A DNA stretch of 38,441 nt from Gammaproteobacteria bacterium. Its GTDB lineage: Bacteria; Pseudomonadota; Gammaproteobacteria; Nitrosococcales; Methylophagaceae. Positions within the stretch are counted from its first letter, which is position 1; the number at the start of each line of letters is the position of its first letter. The position numbers and the translations under genes are program-made. The stretch spans positions 1-38,441 of the forward strand of contig JAOUJZ010000016.1 of assembly GCA_029882915.1 (NCBI GenBank), given 5' to 3'. The notes under the pieces were generated by a model, which saw only the letters and a list, made by a program, of their open reading frames with translations, searched no databases and was not told the origin of the DNA. Below, one piece after another: positions 1 through 8,315 of this stretch.

Positions 1-79
1 CCACAATATTGCCTTTTTCGGCTGCTGATGTGCATTTGTTTACATAGTCTTGTTGCGATAATTTGTCATTCTGACTCAT
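1..79 (-). CDS. 5' end of an unidentified gene, cut by the window edge
   Basis: An open frame starts with ATG at 79 and runs leftward off the window, giving 26 codons (start MSQNDKLSQQDYVNKC). The visible part is hydrophilic, with no signal peptide or membrane segment. The upstream bases hold only a weak purine-rich stretch (GAGTGGAA) as a possible ribosome site. It lies 68 bases beyond the end of the EamA-type transporter gene on the same strand. The fragment is too short to assign a family, and the coding call itself rests only on the open frame and the position. Confidence 0.45.
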   Translation of the reverse strand, partial: MSQNDKLSQQDYVNKCTSAAEKGNIV

Positions 80-147
80 GGTTCTATTCCACTCATGTTT
101 ATAAGATTTAATCGTATGACTAGCTCTAGAGTTATAGATTTGTATAA

Positions 148-1020
148 TCAGGCTGTGACTACCAGTAAGCTGCCAGTAGCCATGACCAGACAGGCGCTAA
201 ACCGCCTAATAATGTGTTTTTCATTGAAAATTCGATAACCGAGAAATACCTGTAATACCATGCTAAGTTGAAACAAGGCCAGTGAATAGGCTATTAACAG
301 CTGTGAGAACACGATCATGGTCATGTACTGCATTAGAAAAATCAGGCTTCCTAGATAGAGAAAACGATAGACGTGGTCTTTGGACTTCTCAAAATCTTTG
401 CTGAAATTATCTTTTAGAAAACAGGTGTTGGCGATCACTGCCAAAGGGAAACCGATAAGACACCAAAATACCGTTGTTGCCAATGGATCGCCTGCAACTA
501 CTGCATTTTTTAGAGGCAAGGTGCCGATGGAAAATAATACAATAGATAAAAAACGATATTGCACCCCACGTTCAGATAATAAATGTAATAGACGACTACG
601 ATCGACATGAGTGCTGGGTGGGAATAAAAAATAACTGCCCAGTACGATAATGCCTACACCGGTAAAACCTTGCAAGCTGGGTATCTCACCAATAAAAATC
701 ATGGCCAATAACATTGATATGACCACTTTATAGGCGTTAAGTGGTCCGAATACGGATAAATCTGTTTTTGAAAGTGACATTACCAGAAATAAAGTGCCAG
801 CCATATCAAGCAAAGCGGCAAAAAAGATATTTATCCAGAATGTTAGACTTAGATCAAAAGGATTAAAGGCCCATAGTAGTGGCAAACAAATGATGCTCAA
901 CACTAGGTATGATGTCATCACTATAAAAAATGGATGTAGCCCAGCATGCGTTAATTTTTTCTGGAAAACAGTGGAAAATGAGGCAAACAACAATCGACCT
1001 AAAACAACGAGCAATTCCAC
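148..1020 (-). CDS. EamA/DMT-family membrane transporter
   Basis: This 290-residue protein consists almost wholly of hydrophobic segments, about ten predicted membrane helices in two repeats of five. That is the normal size and build of drug/metabolite transporter (EamA) family exporters. The half-repeat ending GEIPSLQGFTGVGIIVLGSY (about residues 112-131) is typical of the family. The substrate cannot be read from the sequence. The start is GTG at 1020, preceded by a weak GAGA site, six bases after the stop of the DUF411 gene, so the two are probably cotranscribed. It is the last gene of the uvrD-led run. Family assignment is firm; function is open. Confidence 0.85.
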   Translation of the reverse strand: MELLVVLGRLLFASFSTVFQKKLTHAGLHPFFIVMTSYLVLSIICLPLLWAFNPFDLSLTFWINIFFAALLDMAGTLFLVMSLSKTDLSVFGPLNAYKVVISMLLAMIFIGEIPSLQGFTGVGIIVLGSYFLFPPSTHVDRSRLLHLLSERGVQYRFLSIVLFSIGTLPLKNAVVAGDPLATTVFWCLIGFPLAVIANTCFLKDNFSKDFEKSKDHVYRFLYLGSLIFLMQYMTMIVFSQLLIAYSLALFQLSMVLQVFLGYRIFNEKHIIRRFSACLVMATGSLLVVTA

Positions 1021-1026
1021 TTAATC

Positions 1027-1551
1027 TCAATGCTCCGTTGGATGGCTTTGATAATCGTTATTTTCATCGATGTGATATTTGTTAAATATACTGTAGTTGC
1101 CAGTGTTATCGAACTGAAAAACAATAAAGGTATCTTTACGAGTTCCTATTTCCATACCGGGAGTACCTACTGGCATCTGAGGTACAGATAAACCGGCAAT
1201 ATCCGGTTTTTCCGCCAATAAACGCTTGATATCATCAGCTGGAACGTGACCTTCTATAATATAACCTTCAATCATTGCTGTGTGGCATGATGCCATCTTT
1301 CGGGGTAATTTAACGGTTTCTTTAACATTGGCCATATCCGGTGTCAGCAGATCAATGACGTTAAACTGATGTTTTTGCAGATGGGTGATCCATTTATGGC
1401 AACACTGACAATCAGGGCTCCGGTAGACTTTAATATCTTTGCTAATTTGATGGTTTCGAACAGCATGATCCCATCCACTAGAGGTGTCGGCAGATATAGG
1501 TAGGGTAAGTAATGAAAATGTCAGGCTTAATAGCGTGATAAGTGCTTTCAT
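1027..1551 (-). CDS. DUF411 periplasmic metal-binding protein
   Basis: The protein has 174 residues when started at the ATG at 1551. That start gives a clean signal peptide (MKALITLLSLTFSLLTLPISA) and sits four bases after the preceding stop. An upstream in-frame ATG at 1602 would bury the signal peptide and overlap the neighbour, so it was not chosen. The mature part carries a cysteine cluster, SPDCQCCHKW, and the DUF411 hallmark MASCHTAMIEGYIIEGHVP. DUF411 proteins are often found near copper and other metal resistance genes and are thought to bind metal. No copper pump or CopA/B gene is visible here, so the link to metal is from the family only. The C-terminal tail is rich in Asn, Asp and His. 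Confidence 0.88.
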   Translation of the reverse strand: MKALITLLSLTFSLLTLPISADTSSGWDHAVRNHQISKDIKVYRSPDCQCCHKWITHLQKHQFNVIDLLTPDMANVKETVKLPRKMASCHTAMIEGYIIEGHVPADDIKRLLAEKPDIAGLSVPQMPVGTPGMEIGTRKDTFIVFQFDNTGNYSIFNKYHIDENNDYQSHPTEH

Positions 1552-1555
1552 GAGG

Positions 1556-1807
1556 CTATAAATATTCCACAAAAATTTCAGTTTTTGGTGCGTCTTGTTC
1601 AATCAGTTTTAGAGCAGCAAGGATAGATTTTTCATCATTTGGATCAACCTTATTTGGCAGGGTGTGAACAGATATAGCTGCTTGTGTGAGCTCACTTATC
1701 TGTTGATCAGATAATAGATCCTCGTTCACCCAAAGCGTGGCTTTTTCTTCTATTATGATATTTTTGGCTTCTTCAAAACCATCCTGAGTGAATATCAGAT
1801 AAATCAT
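1556..1807 (-). CDS. Small acidic protein of unknown function (83 residues)
   Basis: An 83-residue acidic soluble protein starting MIYLIFTQDGFEEAK, with no cysteine, signal peptide or membrane helix. Alternating beta and helical segments suggest a small alpha/beta fold, but I do not recognise the family. It is tightly packed: its ATG is two bases past the stop of the TRAP binding-protein gene, and its own stop is four bases before the DUF411 start. That spacing argues strongly that it is real and cotranscribed. A TusB/DsrH-like sulfur-relay subunit was considered because of size, but no conserved residue supports it. Confidence 0.7.
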   Translation of the reverse strand: MIYLIFTQDGFEEAKNIIIEEKATLWVNEDLLSDQQISELTQAAISVHTLPNKVDPNDEKSILAALKLIEQDAPKTEIFVEYL

Positions 1808-1809
1808 GA

Positions 1810-2910
1810 TTAATGTTCAATGGCCAAATAGGCATTTTCTGAAATATCTGACCAGGCATCATTTTTGAGACGAAAGTCCTGATAAGCATCATAGACGCGT
1901 TTGAATTTAGGATTGTTAGCCGCTTCTTCAGCCAGCGTTTCATCGGTGAGTGTCTTAAGCGTCCTTAACACGTCATCAGGGAATTTGTGGATCTGAACAT
2001 CAGTACGCTCACGTAATTCTTGTAAGGCAGACAAATTTTTCTCTTCCATCTCTGACAACATATGCAAGTTTTCAGCTTGAGCAGCATTGCTGACAATAGC
2101 TTGTAAGTCAGCAGGAAGTGAATCCCATGCACGTTGATTAACAGTCAGTTCCAATACTGTGCCGGGTTCATGCCAGCCAGGATAATAATAATGTTCAGCG
2201 GCTCGGTATAGGCCTAAGCGTTGATCATGGTAGGGTCCAATCCATTCAGTGGCATCAATAGTATTGCGTTCTAGCGCTGTATAAACTTCACTGCCAGCAA
2301 GTAAAACAGGATTTCCACCCGCTTTGGCGAACACTTTACCGCCAAGTCCCGGAATCCTCATTTTTAGTCCTTTAATGTCATCAAGCGAGTTTATTTCTTT
2401 ATTAAACCAGCCGCCCATTTGCACGCCAGTATTGCCAAGTGGGAAGGGGACAACGTGGAAAGGTTGATAAATTTCACGCCATAGTTCCAAACCACCTCCA
2501 TCATACAGCCAGGCATTCATGCCGCGAGCAGTCATGCCAAAAGGCACGGTGGAAAAAAACTGTGCTTCGGGTACTTTTCCTGCCCAGTAATAGGCACTAC
2601 CATGCCCCATCTCAACCGTACCTTGTGAAACAGCATCAAACGTTTGCAATGCTGGGATCAATTCTCCTCCAGCGTAGACTTTAATATCGAGACGGCCATT
2701 GCTCATGATTTTGATGTTGTTTGCAAATCGTTCAGCGCCATCCTGTAATACCGGGAATCCTGGTGGCCAGGTAGTGACCATTTTCCAATGATAGATTTTA
2801 CTGCTATCGATAGAGGTACTTTTGCTTGTGGCGTCTTCAGGCCCGCATGCTGTAAGGACAACAAGACAAAGGCCAAGGAACAAGGAAGATAATAAACGGT
2901 AGTGAATCAT
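1810..2910 (-). CDS. TRAP transporter solute-binding lipoprotein (DctP family)
   Basis: This 366-residue protein has an N-terminal lipoprotein signal with lipobox LTAC (Cys22). The body is a classic TRAP periplasmic binding protein: an opening strand (WKMVTTWPPGFPVLQDG), the GGELIPALQTFDAVSQGTVE segment, and KMRIPGLGGKV, whose arginine normally pairs with the substrate carboxylate. The GWHEPGTVLELTVNQ stretch recalls the subgroup that binds 2-oxo acids or lactate, but the ligand is inferred. The cognate membrane subunits DctQ and DctM are not in this window, so it is an orphan here. Being lipid-anchored is less common for this family. It sits 14 bases after uvrD on the same strand. Confidence 0.92.
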   Translation of the reverse strand: MIHYRLLSSLFLGLCLVVLTACGPEDATSKSTSIDSSKIYHWKMVTTWPPGFPVLQDGAERFANNIKIMSNGRLDIKVYAGGELIPALQTFDAVSQGTVEMGHGSAYYWAGKVPEAQFFSTVPFGMTARGMNAWLYDGGGLELWREIYQPFHVVPFPLGNTGVQMGGWFNKEINSLDDIKGLKMRIPGLGGKVFAKAGGNPVLLAGSEVYTALERNTIDATEWIGPYHDQRLGLYRAAEHYYYPGWHEPGTVLELTVNQRAWDSLPADLQAIVSNAAQAENLHMLSEMEEKNLSALQELRERTDVQIHKFPDDVLRTLKTLTDETLAEEAANNPKFKRVYDAYQDFRLKNDAWSDISENAYLAIEH

Positions 2911-2924
2911 ACAAAATTCCTGAA

Positions 2925-5090
2925 TTAGAGGAGTTCTAATTTAGCATAAGCAAGAACTAACCACTTGCTGCCGGCATGTTTAAAGTTAACTTGAACACGT
3001 GCACTTTTGCCCGAACCTTCTGTATCAATGACAGTGCCACTTCCAAATTTTTGGTGATGAACCAGTTGTCCGGGGTTAAGACCTGTTTCGTTGATAGCAG
3101 AAGAATGTTTAGGTGGTATCGGAGAGTAGCCACTACTGATGGTGTTTTTTCGGGCACGAATTTCTTCAATATGCTCGGCAGGAATTTCCCTCAAGAATCG
3201 AGAAGGACTGGGCGACATTTCCTGACCATATAAGAAGCGTGATTCAGTGTGCAATAAATACAATGTTTCTCTGGCCCGAGTCATGCCAACGTAGCACAGT
3301 CGGCGCTCTTCAGCGAGCCGGGTCGGGTCATCGCTGGTTTTCTGTCCCGGAAATAAACCTTCTTCCATGCCGACCATAAAAACCACAGGAAATTCCAGTC
3401 CTTTGGCAGAATGTAAAGTCATTAGTTGTACACAGTCTTCCCATTGATCAGCCTGATTTTCACCGGCCTCCAGTGCAGCATGCGACAGGAAGGCATCCAG
3501 TAGTGACATGTTTTCAGTATCTTCTGGTTGAGTGAAGGTCCGGGTAGCATTAATCAACTCATCCATATTTTCGATACGACTCTGACCTTTTTCAGATTTG
3601 TCTTTGCCGTGATGCGCTCGCAAGCCACTTTCATCAATCACCAATGATGTGAGTTCATGTAAAGGAATGTTGTCATCTTCGGGTGTCAGTGAATCAATGA
3701 GGGTCAGAAAGCCAGTGAGTGCATTGCCTGCGCGAGCAGGGAAAATCTTGGCTTCAAGCAGGGCGATAGCGGCTTGCCACATCGTTAGATTATATTCGCG
3801 AGCATGTTGGCGTAATTGAGTGAGTGTTGCTGCACCAATACCACGAGTCGGGGTGTTGACTACCCGTTCGAAAGCCGCGTCATCATTACGGTTGGCCACC
3901 AATCTTAGATAAGATAATACGTCTTTGATTTCAGCTCGTTCGAAGAATCGCAAACCACCATAGACACGATAGGGCATATTGGCTTGTAACAATGCTTCTT
4001 CAATAATACGAGACTGGGCATTAGAACGGTATAACACAGCATGATCTGCACGATTACCACCTTTATTAACCCAAGCTTGAACTTGAGCGACTACATAACT
4101 GGCTTCATCGCGCTCGTTATACGCGTTATAAACCTGAATCAGTTCTCCATCGTCATCATCAGTCCAAAGCTCTTTACCCAGACGTTCACTATTATTAGCA
4201 ATGACGGCATTGGCAGCGGCGAGGATATTGCCAGTAGAGCGATAATTTTGTTCTAGTCGAATGCTGGTTGCATCGGCATAATCTTTATGAAATTTCTGAA
4301 TATTTTCGATGCGTGCGCCACGCCATCCATAAATAGATTGGTCATCATCGCCGACAATAAATAAATGGCCTTGTTCACCAGCGAGTAGTCGTAACCAAGC
4401 ATATTGAATGGTGTTGGTATCCTGAAACTCATCAACCAGAATTTGCTGAAAACGACGTTGGTAGTTAGCAAGGATATCGGGGCGTTTTAGCCATAATTCA
4501 TGGCTACGTAACAAAATCTCACCAAAATCCACCACCCCTGCACGCTGACAAGCATCTTCATAAGCCTGATAAATAGCCAACATTTTTTGTGAATAGGGAT
4601 CATTGCCTGCCTGGATATGTTTGGGTCTCAGACCTTCATCTTTCTGGGCATTGATATACCACTGTGCTTGTTTCGCTGGCCATTGTGCTTCATCCAGTTC
4701 CATTGACCGGATCAGGCGTTTCAGCATGCGGTGCTGGTCATCACTATCAAGAATTTGAAAGCTTTGTGGTAGATCGGCATCTTTCCAATGGGCTCGCAAT
4801 AAACGATGAGCCAAACCGTGAAATGTGCCAACCCACATACCGCCGATGGGATAGCCAAGCATGTCTTCAATTCGGCCACGCATTTCTGCCGCTGATTTAT
4901 TGGTAAAGGTCACCGCAAGAATATTGGCTGGCGATAAGTTTTCCGCTTGAATCAGCCAGGCAATACGATGAACCAGAACACGTGTTTTACCACTGCCTGC
5001 ACCGGCCAGAATGCGGGCATGACCTAGCGGTGCAGCTACGGCTTCACGCTGTGGTTTATTTAGATCGTTAAGAAGTTCAGAAACATCCAT
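2925..5090 (-). CDS. uvrD: DNA helicase II (UvrD)
   Basis: This is a 721-residue superfamily 1A helicase that unwinds DNA 3' to 5' in nucleotide excision repair and mismatch repair. The Walker A motif GAGSGKT is at residues 30-36. DEFQDTN (motif II), GDDDQSIYGWRGA (motif III) and the late motif LMTLHSAKGLEFPVVF are all present. The N-terminus (MDVSELLNDLNKPQREAVAAP) matches E. coli UvrD, fixing the start. The C-terminal end holds the small KFGSGTV-type domain found in full-length UvrD. No clear ribosome site lies just before the ATG, and an in-frame stop codon is directly adjacent upstream. The genes that follow look cotranscribed. Confidence 0.97.
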   Translation of the reverse strand: MDVSELLNDLNKPQREAVAAPLGHARILAGAGSGKTRVLVHRIAWLIQAENLSPANILAVTFTNKSAAEMRGRIEDMLGYPIGGMWVGTFHGLAHRLLRAHWKDADLPQSFQILDSDDQHRMLKRLIRSMELDEAQWPAKQAQWYINAQKDEGLRPKHIQAGNDPYSQKMLAIYQAYEDACQRAGVVDFGEILLRSHELWLKRPDILANYQRRFQQILVDEFQDTNTIQYAWLRLLAGEQGHLFIVGDDDQSIYGWRGARIENIQKFHKDYADATSIRLEQNYRSTGNILAAANAVIANNSERLGKELWTDDDDGELIQVYNAYNERDEASYVVAQVQAWVNKGGNRADHAVLYRSNAQSRIIEEALLQANMPYRVYGGLRFFERAEIKDVLSYLRLVANRNDDAAFERVVNTPTRGIGAATLTQLRQHAREYNLTMWQAAIALLEAKIFPARAGNALTGFLTLIDSLTPEDDNIPLHELTSLVIDESGLRAHHGKDKSEKGQSRIENMDELINATRTFTQPEDTENMSLLDAFLSHAALEAGENQADQWEDCVQLMTLHSAKGLEFPVVFMVGMEEGLFPGQKTSDDPTRLAEERRLCYVGMTRARETLYLLHTESRFLYGQEMSPSPSRFLREIPAEHIEEIRARKNTISSGYSPIPPKHSSAINETGLNPGQLVHHQKFGSGTVIDTEGSGKSARVQVNFKHAGSKWLVLAYAKLELL

Positions 5091-5110
5091 TCAGGCATAG
5101 GACTCTGTTT

Positions 5111-5129
5111 TGTCGCGATCTCTGCGACA
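5111..5129 (-). promoter_or_regulatory. Short hairpin in the uvrD leader
   Basis: An inverted repeat TGTCGC (5111-5116) / GCGACA (5124-5129) with a 7-base loop lies about 20 bases before the uvrD start. In the uvrD transcript it would form a 6-bp GC-rich hairpin near the ribosome landing area. It is not a LexA box: the CTGT and ACAG halves in this area are too far apart. Function unknown. Confidence 0.35.
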
Positions 5130-5228
5130 GCTCCACACGGCCTCCTTGAACTCACTTGAAAAATGTGGGTTTTACAGATTTGTATCTAAGTGAGGTTAGA
5201 TGCAGTGATGAGCGTTTATTAAGTGAAA

Positions 5229-5264
5229 TCTTTCATCCCCACACGGTGGTGAAGGGATGAAAGA
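5229..5264 (-). terminator. Probable terminator of trxA
   Basis: A perfect 11-bp inverted repeat, TCTTTCATCCC (5229-5239) and GGGATGAAAGA (5254-5264), starts seven bases after the trxA stop. On the minus strand it is followed by TTTCACTT, a rather weak U tract. Position and stem strength support termination of trxA before uvrD, but the tail is not ideal. Confidence 0.55.
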
Positions 5265-5270
5265 GTGTTG

Positions 5271-5597
5271 CTAGATATTACTATCTAAAAATGCAGTCAA
5301 TTGCGACTTGGTTAAAGCACCGACTTTAGTTGCTTCAACTTCACCACCTTTAAATAACATTAAAGTAGGGATGCCGCGAATACCATAACGTGGTGGCGTG
5401 TCTGCATTTTCATCAATATTCAGTTTGCAGACTTTAATTTTTCCTGCGTATTCTGCGCCAATTTCTTCCAAAATCGGGGCGATCATTTTGCATGGACCAC
5501 ACCATTCAGCCCAGTAATCGACTAATACAGGTAAGTCAGACTGTAATACTTGGCCATCAAAATCGCCATCAGTCACATTGGTGACATTTTCGCTCAT
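5271..5597 (-). CDS. trxA: Thioredoxin 1
   Basis: A 108-residue thioredoxin, the cytoplasmic disulfide reductase used by ribonucleotide reductase and many other enzymes. The active site WCGPC is at residues 32-36, preceded by DYWAE. The conserved Gly-Ile-Pro-Thr stretch with the cis-proline is present. The start is ATG at 5597 because a GGAG site lies eight bases before it and the length matches the family; an upstream in-frame ATG at 5666 would add 23 residues foreign to the family. It is divergent from rhlB, as in E. coli, but the rho gene that usually follows trxA is not here. A hairpin terminator follows. Confidence 0.97.
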   Translation of the reverse strand: MSENVTNVTDGDFDGQVLQSDLPVLVDYWAEWCGPCKMIAPILEEIGAEYAGKIKVCKLNIDENADTPPRYGIRGIPTLMLFKGGEVEATKVGALTKSQLTAFLDSNI

Positions 5598-5701
5598 GTT
5601 TTTTATCTCCAGTGGTATATAAGCTATTGGAAGGCTATACTCACCCACTCCAATATTGACTAACATTTTTTCCTATCATTAAAGGTAATGCAAGTATTTC
5701 T

Positions 5702-6982
5702 ATGAGTGCACATTTAACTGAGCAAGCTTTTTCGTCATTGCCTTTGCATGAAACTCTTCAAAATGGGTTACGTAGTGCGGGATTCGAGTTTTGTACTCCT
5801 ATTCAGGCACAGTCGTTGCCATTGTTATTGGCCGGACAGGATGTCGCAGGGCAGGCGCAAACTGGAACCGGTAAAACCATCGCTTTTTTGCTGGCTACTT
5901 TTCAACGATTGCTGGTTGATAAGCCTTTTGAAAATTGGGATGGCAAACAACCGCGTGCTTTTATATTAGCGCCAACAAGAGAGCTGGCAATTCAGATAGC
6001 AAAAGACGCTGAGTTACTTAATAAGTACGCCAATTTACGCATTGTGGTGGCTCATGGTGGCAAGGATTATGAAAAACAAAAAGCAGCGATTGAGGCCGGT
6101 GTTGATATTTTAATCGGTACTCCAGGTCGCCTTCTTGATTATCATAAACAGCATGTATTTAATCTAAAACAGGTTCAAGCTGTGGTATTAGATGAGGCCG
6201 ATCGGATGTTTGATCTTGGTTTTATTAAGGATGTGCGTTACTTCCTTCGACGTGTGCCGCAGCCAGAGCTACGGTTAGGGATGTTATTTTCGGCGACCTT
6301 AAGTTATAAAGTTACTGAACTTGCCTATGAGCACATGAACAATCCAGAAAAAGTGCTGGTGGTATCAGAAACTATATCAGGTGATAGAATAGAAGAAAGT
6401 GTTTATTATCCTGCTAATGAAGAAAAAATTCCCTTGTTGCTGGCGCTGATAAAACGTTTGCAACCGCCACGGGGGATTGTGTTTGTGAATACAAAACGTG
6501 CTGCCGATACTGTTTGGGGCTATTTGGAAGGCAATGGCTATAAGGCAGCATTATTGTCGGGTGATGTGCCACAGAAAAAACGCGAAAGTTTATTAAAGCA
6601 TTTTCAGGATGGAGATTTTCCTTTTCTGGTCGCAACCGATGTTGCTGCTCGCGGGTTACACATTCCTGAAGTGAGTCATGTATTTAATTATGATTTGCCA
6701 CAAGATGAAGAGGATTACGTTCACCGAATTGGTCGCACAGCAAGGGCTGGTGCCAGTGGTATCGCCATCAGTTTTGCTTGTGAAGATTATGCGTTTTCAT
6801 TGCCAGATATTGAGCGTTATATTAAGCACAAGCTGCCTGTTGTAGCGACGTCGAGTGAACAATTGGAGCAACCTCAGCCTCCTAAAAAGCCTGAAAAAAG
6901 GCCACCGTCACCATCACGAAAACAGGCTGGTGGTGAACGACATAAACGATCAAACAGGCCACCGAGACGAAAGTCTGCCTGA
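5702..6982 (+). CDS. rhlB: ATP-dependent RNA helicase RhlB
   Basis: A 426-residue DEAD-box RNA helicase. The N-terminus ([13 protein letters not shown]) and the trxA neighbour match RhlB, the helicase that joins RNase E and PNPase in the RNA degradosome. Seen in order: Q motif FCTPIQAQ, Walker A AQTGTGKT (52-59), PTRELA, GTPGR, DEAD (in [13 protein letters not shown]), SAT, and [13 protein letters not shown] basic, proline-rich tail of about 40 residues (many Lys, Arg, Pro) follows the core and is likely disordered and RNA-binding. The start is ATG at 5702. The 104-base gap to trxA must carry both promoters; I could not pick a convincing pair of boxes. Confidence 0.95.
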   Translation: MSAHLTEQAFSSLPLHETLQNGLRSAGFEFCTPIQAQSLPLLLAGQDVAGQAQTGTGKTIAFLLATFQRLLVDKPFENWDGKQPRAFILAPTRELAIQIAKDAELLNKYANLRIVVAHGGKDYEKQKAAIEAGVDILIGTPGRLLDYHKQHVFNLKQVQAVVLDEADRMFDLGFIKDVRYFLRRVPQPELRLGMLFSATLSYKVTELAYEHMNNPEKVLVVSETISGDRIEESVYYPANEEKIPLLLALIKRLQPPRGIVFVNTKRAADTVWGYLEGNGYKAALLSGDVPQKKRESLLKHFQDGDFPFLVATDVAARGLHIPEVSHVFNYDLPQDEEDYVHRIGRTARAGASGIAISFACEDYAFSLPDIERYIKHKLPVVATSSEQLEQPQPPKKPEKRPPSPSRKQAGGERHKRSNRPPRRKSA

Positions 6983-7007
6983 TTTAATGTAAGAGAGAAG
7001 GTGGTTA

Positions 7008-7358
7008 ATGCAGATTAATGGTGCGCATCTCGCAGCGACATTTCTCCCAAAACCGACGGACTGTCAGGAAAGTTTTTCTACGCCCGTTATTATTGAAGCA
7101 GCAGCACGTCGTGATGAAAAGTTATTAACACCAATTGTTGTAAATGAAAGAACAAACCAGTTAACAGCAACATTTAATGATGTGCAACGTTCACGATTTG
7201 TACGAATGTTTGCAATGACTAATGACTCTTCTGCCAATAATGAATATCGCCCTCAATCGTCGGTACCCGCTATGCCACGAGGTGTGCAGCACTATTTGCA
7301 GGTAGCTGATATGAAGTCCGGCTCAGATAATGACAGGTTATTTGATGAGACGGTTTAA
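7008..7358 (+). CDS. Small protein of unknown function (116 residues)
   Basis: A 116-residue soluble protein with no signal peptide, no transmembrane helix and a single cysteine. A good ribosome site (GAGAAGGTGG) precedes the ATG at 7008. It begins 26 bases after rhlB, and its 3' end overlaps the start of the next lipoprotein gene by 14 bases, so the three appear to form one unit. The sequence starts MQINGAHLAATFLPKPTDC. The second half is polar and rich in Asn, Ser and Arg. I do not recognise a family. Translation coupling to the next gene is likely from the overlap. Confidence 0.65.
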   Translation: MQINGAHLAATFLPKPTDCQESFSTPVIIEAAARRDEKLLTPIVVNERTNQLTATFNDVQRSRFVRMFAMTNDSSANNEYRPQSSVPAMPRGVQHYLQVADMKSGSDNDRLFDETV

Positions 7359-8052
7359 TCTTATCTTATGTTTGCTGTGCTTCAGTCTGTTGGGTGGATG
7401 TGCTCAACAAAAAGTGGTGGCAAGCGATCCTGATGGTGCAGGCCTTTCAAGGCTGGCAAAAAGCGATATTAATGAAGTTGTTGAGTTGCATCAGCGGGCG
7501 GTTATGCATGATCTCAAGGAGCTGATGCTGAAATTGTACCGCCGCAATCCTGATGGTCGTCATGATAAGGCTCAACGCACTATTGAAGCTAGCGTGAATC
7601 GCGTCTTTTCACGAGCACATGATCAAGACTACCCTCAATGGCAAGCGTTAAAGCCGACCGATATTATTCGAGTTGCGCTTGATGAAACCTATCAGGGTAG
7701 TGATCGGGTATTGCCCTTTATTGTGGGTTTAAGAAAAATGCTGATGACTGCTTATGATAATCATACCGAGTTCTATTATCTGACTAGTCTGAGTGAACAG
7801 AAACTCTATAACAGTGCTAGAAACATTGAAATTGCGGCATGGATGCTGGCGGAAAACCGGGATATCAATGGCAGATTGCTGATATTGAGTGACAGTCTCG
7901 AACATGAACAGCGAAACCTGAGTTACCAACGTTTAATTGGTCGTATGATCGCAACTCAGGATAATCTGGCAGCCATTATTTCACGTAAATCAGGTCGTTT
8001 AATAAAGTCTGTAGTGGTAAAAGCCGCCTCAATGATGTTTTTACCTATTTAA
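7345..8052 (+). CDS. Predicted lipoprotein of unknown function
   Basis: This protein has 235 residues when started at the ATG at 7345, which opens a lipoprotein signal (MRRFNLILCLLCFSLLGGC, lipobox LGGC, Cys19). An in-frame ATG at 7330 would add five residues, but the AGG ribosome site is better placed for 7345. The mature part is mostly helical and carries charged stretches such as LKELMLKLYRRNPDGR. No enzymatic motif is visible. It overlaps the 116-residue gene upstream and lies 43 bases before a second small lipoprotein gene, suggesting a common envelope role. Residues after the Cys are AQ, which favours outer-membrane sorting. Confidence 0.75.
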   Translation: MRRFNLILCLLCFSLLGGCAQQKVVASDPDGAGLSRLAKSDINEVVELHQRAVMHDLKELMLKLYRRNPDGRHDKAQRTIEASVNRVFSRAHDQDYPQWQALKPTDIIRVALDETYQGSDRVLPFIVGLRKMLMTAYDNHTEFYYLTSLSEQKLYNSARNIEIAAWMLAENRDINGRLLILSDSLEHEQRNLSYQRLIGRMIATQDNLAAIISRKSGRLIKSVVVKAASMMFLPI

Positions 8053-8095
8053 TCTGTCATAAGATTTAAGATTTGGGGGACGCGAGGTGGTCGTG

Positions 8096-8284
8096 ATGAG
8101 ATATTTAGTTTTAATACTGGTAATGATGATCGTTTGTGCATGTTCAGATGAACAAACATCGCTGGACGGGGATCATGTCTGGAAAGATCAGACAGACATG
8201 ATTGATAAAGCAAGGGATGTGGAGCAGTTACTGAATGATGCTGCTCAACAGCAACACCAATTGATAGAACAAAAAACACAATAA
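8096..8284 (+). CDS. Small lipoprotein (62 residues)
   Basis: A 62-residue protein starting at ATG 8096 with a GAGGT ribosome site seven bases ahead. An in-frame GTG at 8087 is possible but lies on top of that site. The N-terminus is a lipoprotein signal ending VCAC, and the lipidated Cys is followed by Ser-Asp. The short mature part is acidic then glutamine-rich (AAQQQHQLIEQKTQ), probably a helix or coiled coil. No known family. It ends 31 bases before the convergent DUF502 gene. Confidence 0.65.
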   Translation: MRYLVLILVMMIVCACSDEQTSLDGDHVWKDQTDMIDKARDVEQLLNDAAQQQHQLIEQKTQ

Positions 8285-8315
8285 GTTGGTGTGTTCCGTG
8301 GGCAGTAGTGAGGCT

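Noticed and set aside
5105-5130. LexA (SOS) box before uvrD
   Set aside because: CTGT and ACAG halves exist but are 18 bases apart rather than eight, so they do not form a LexA site.
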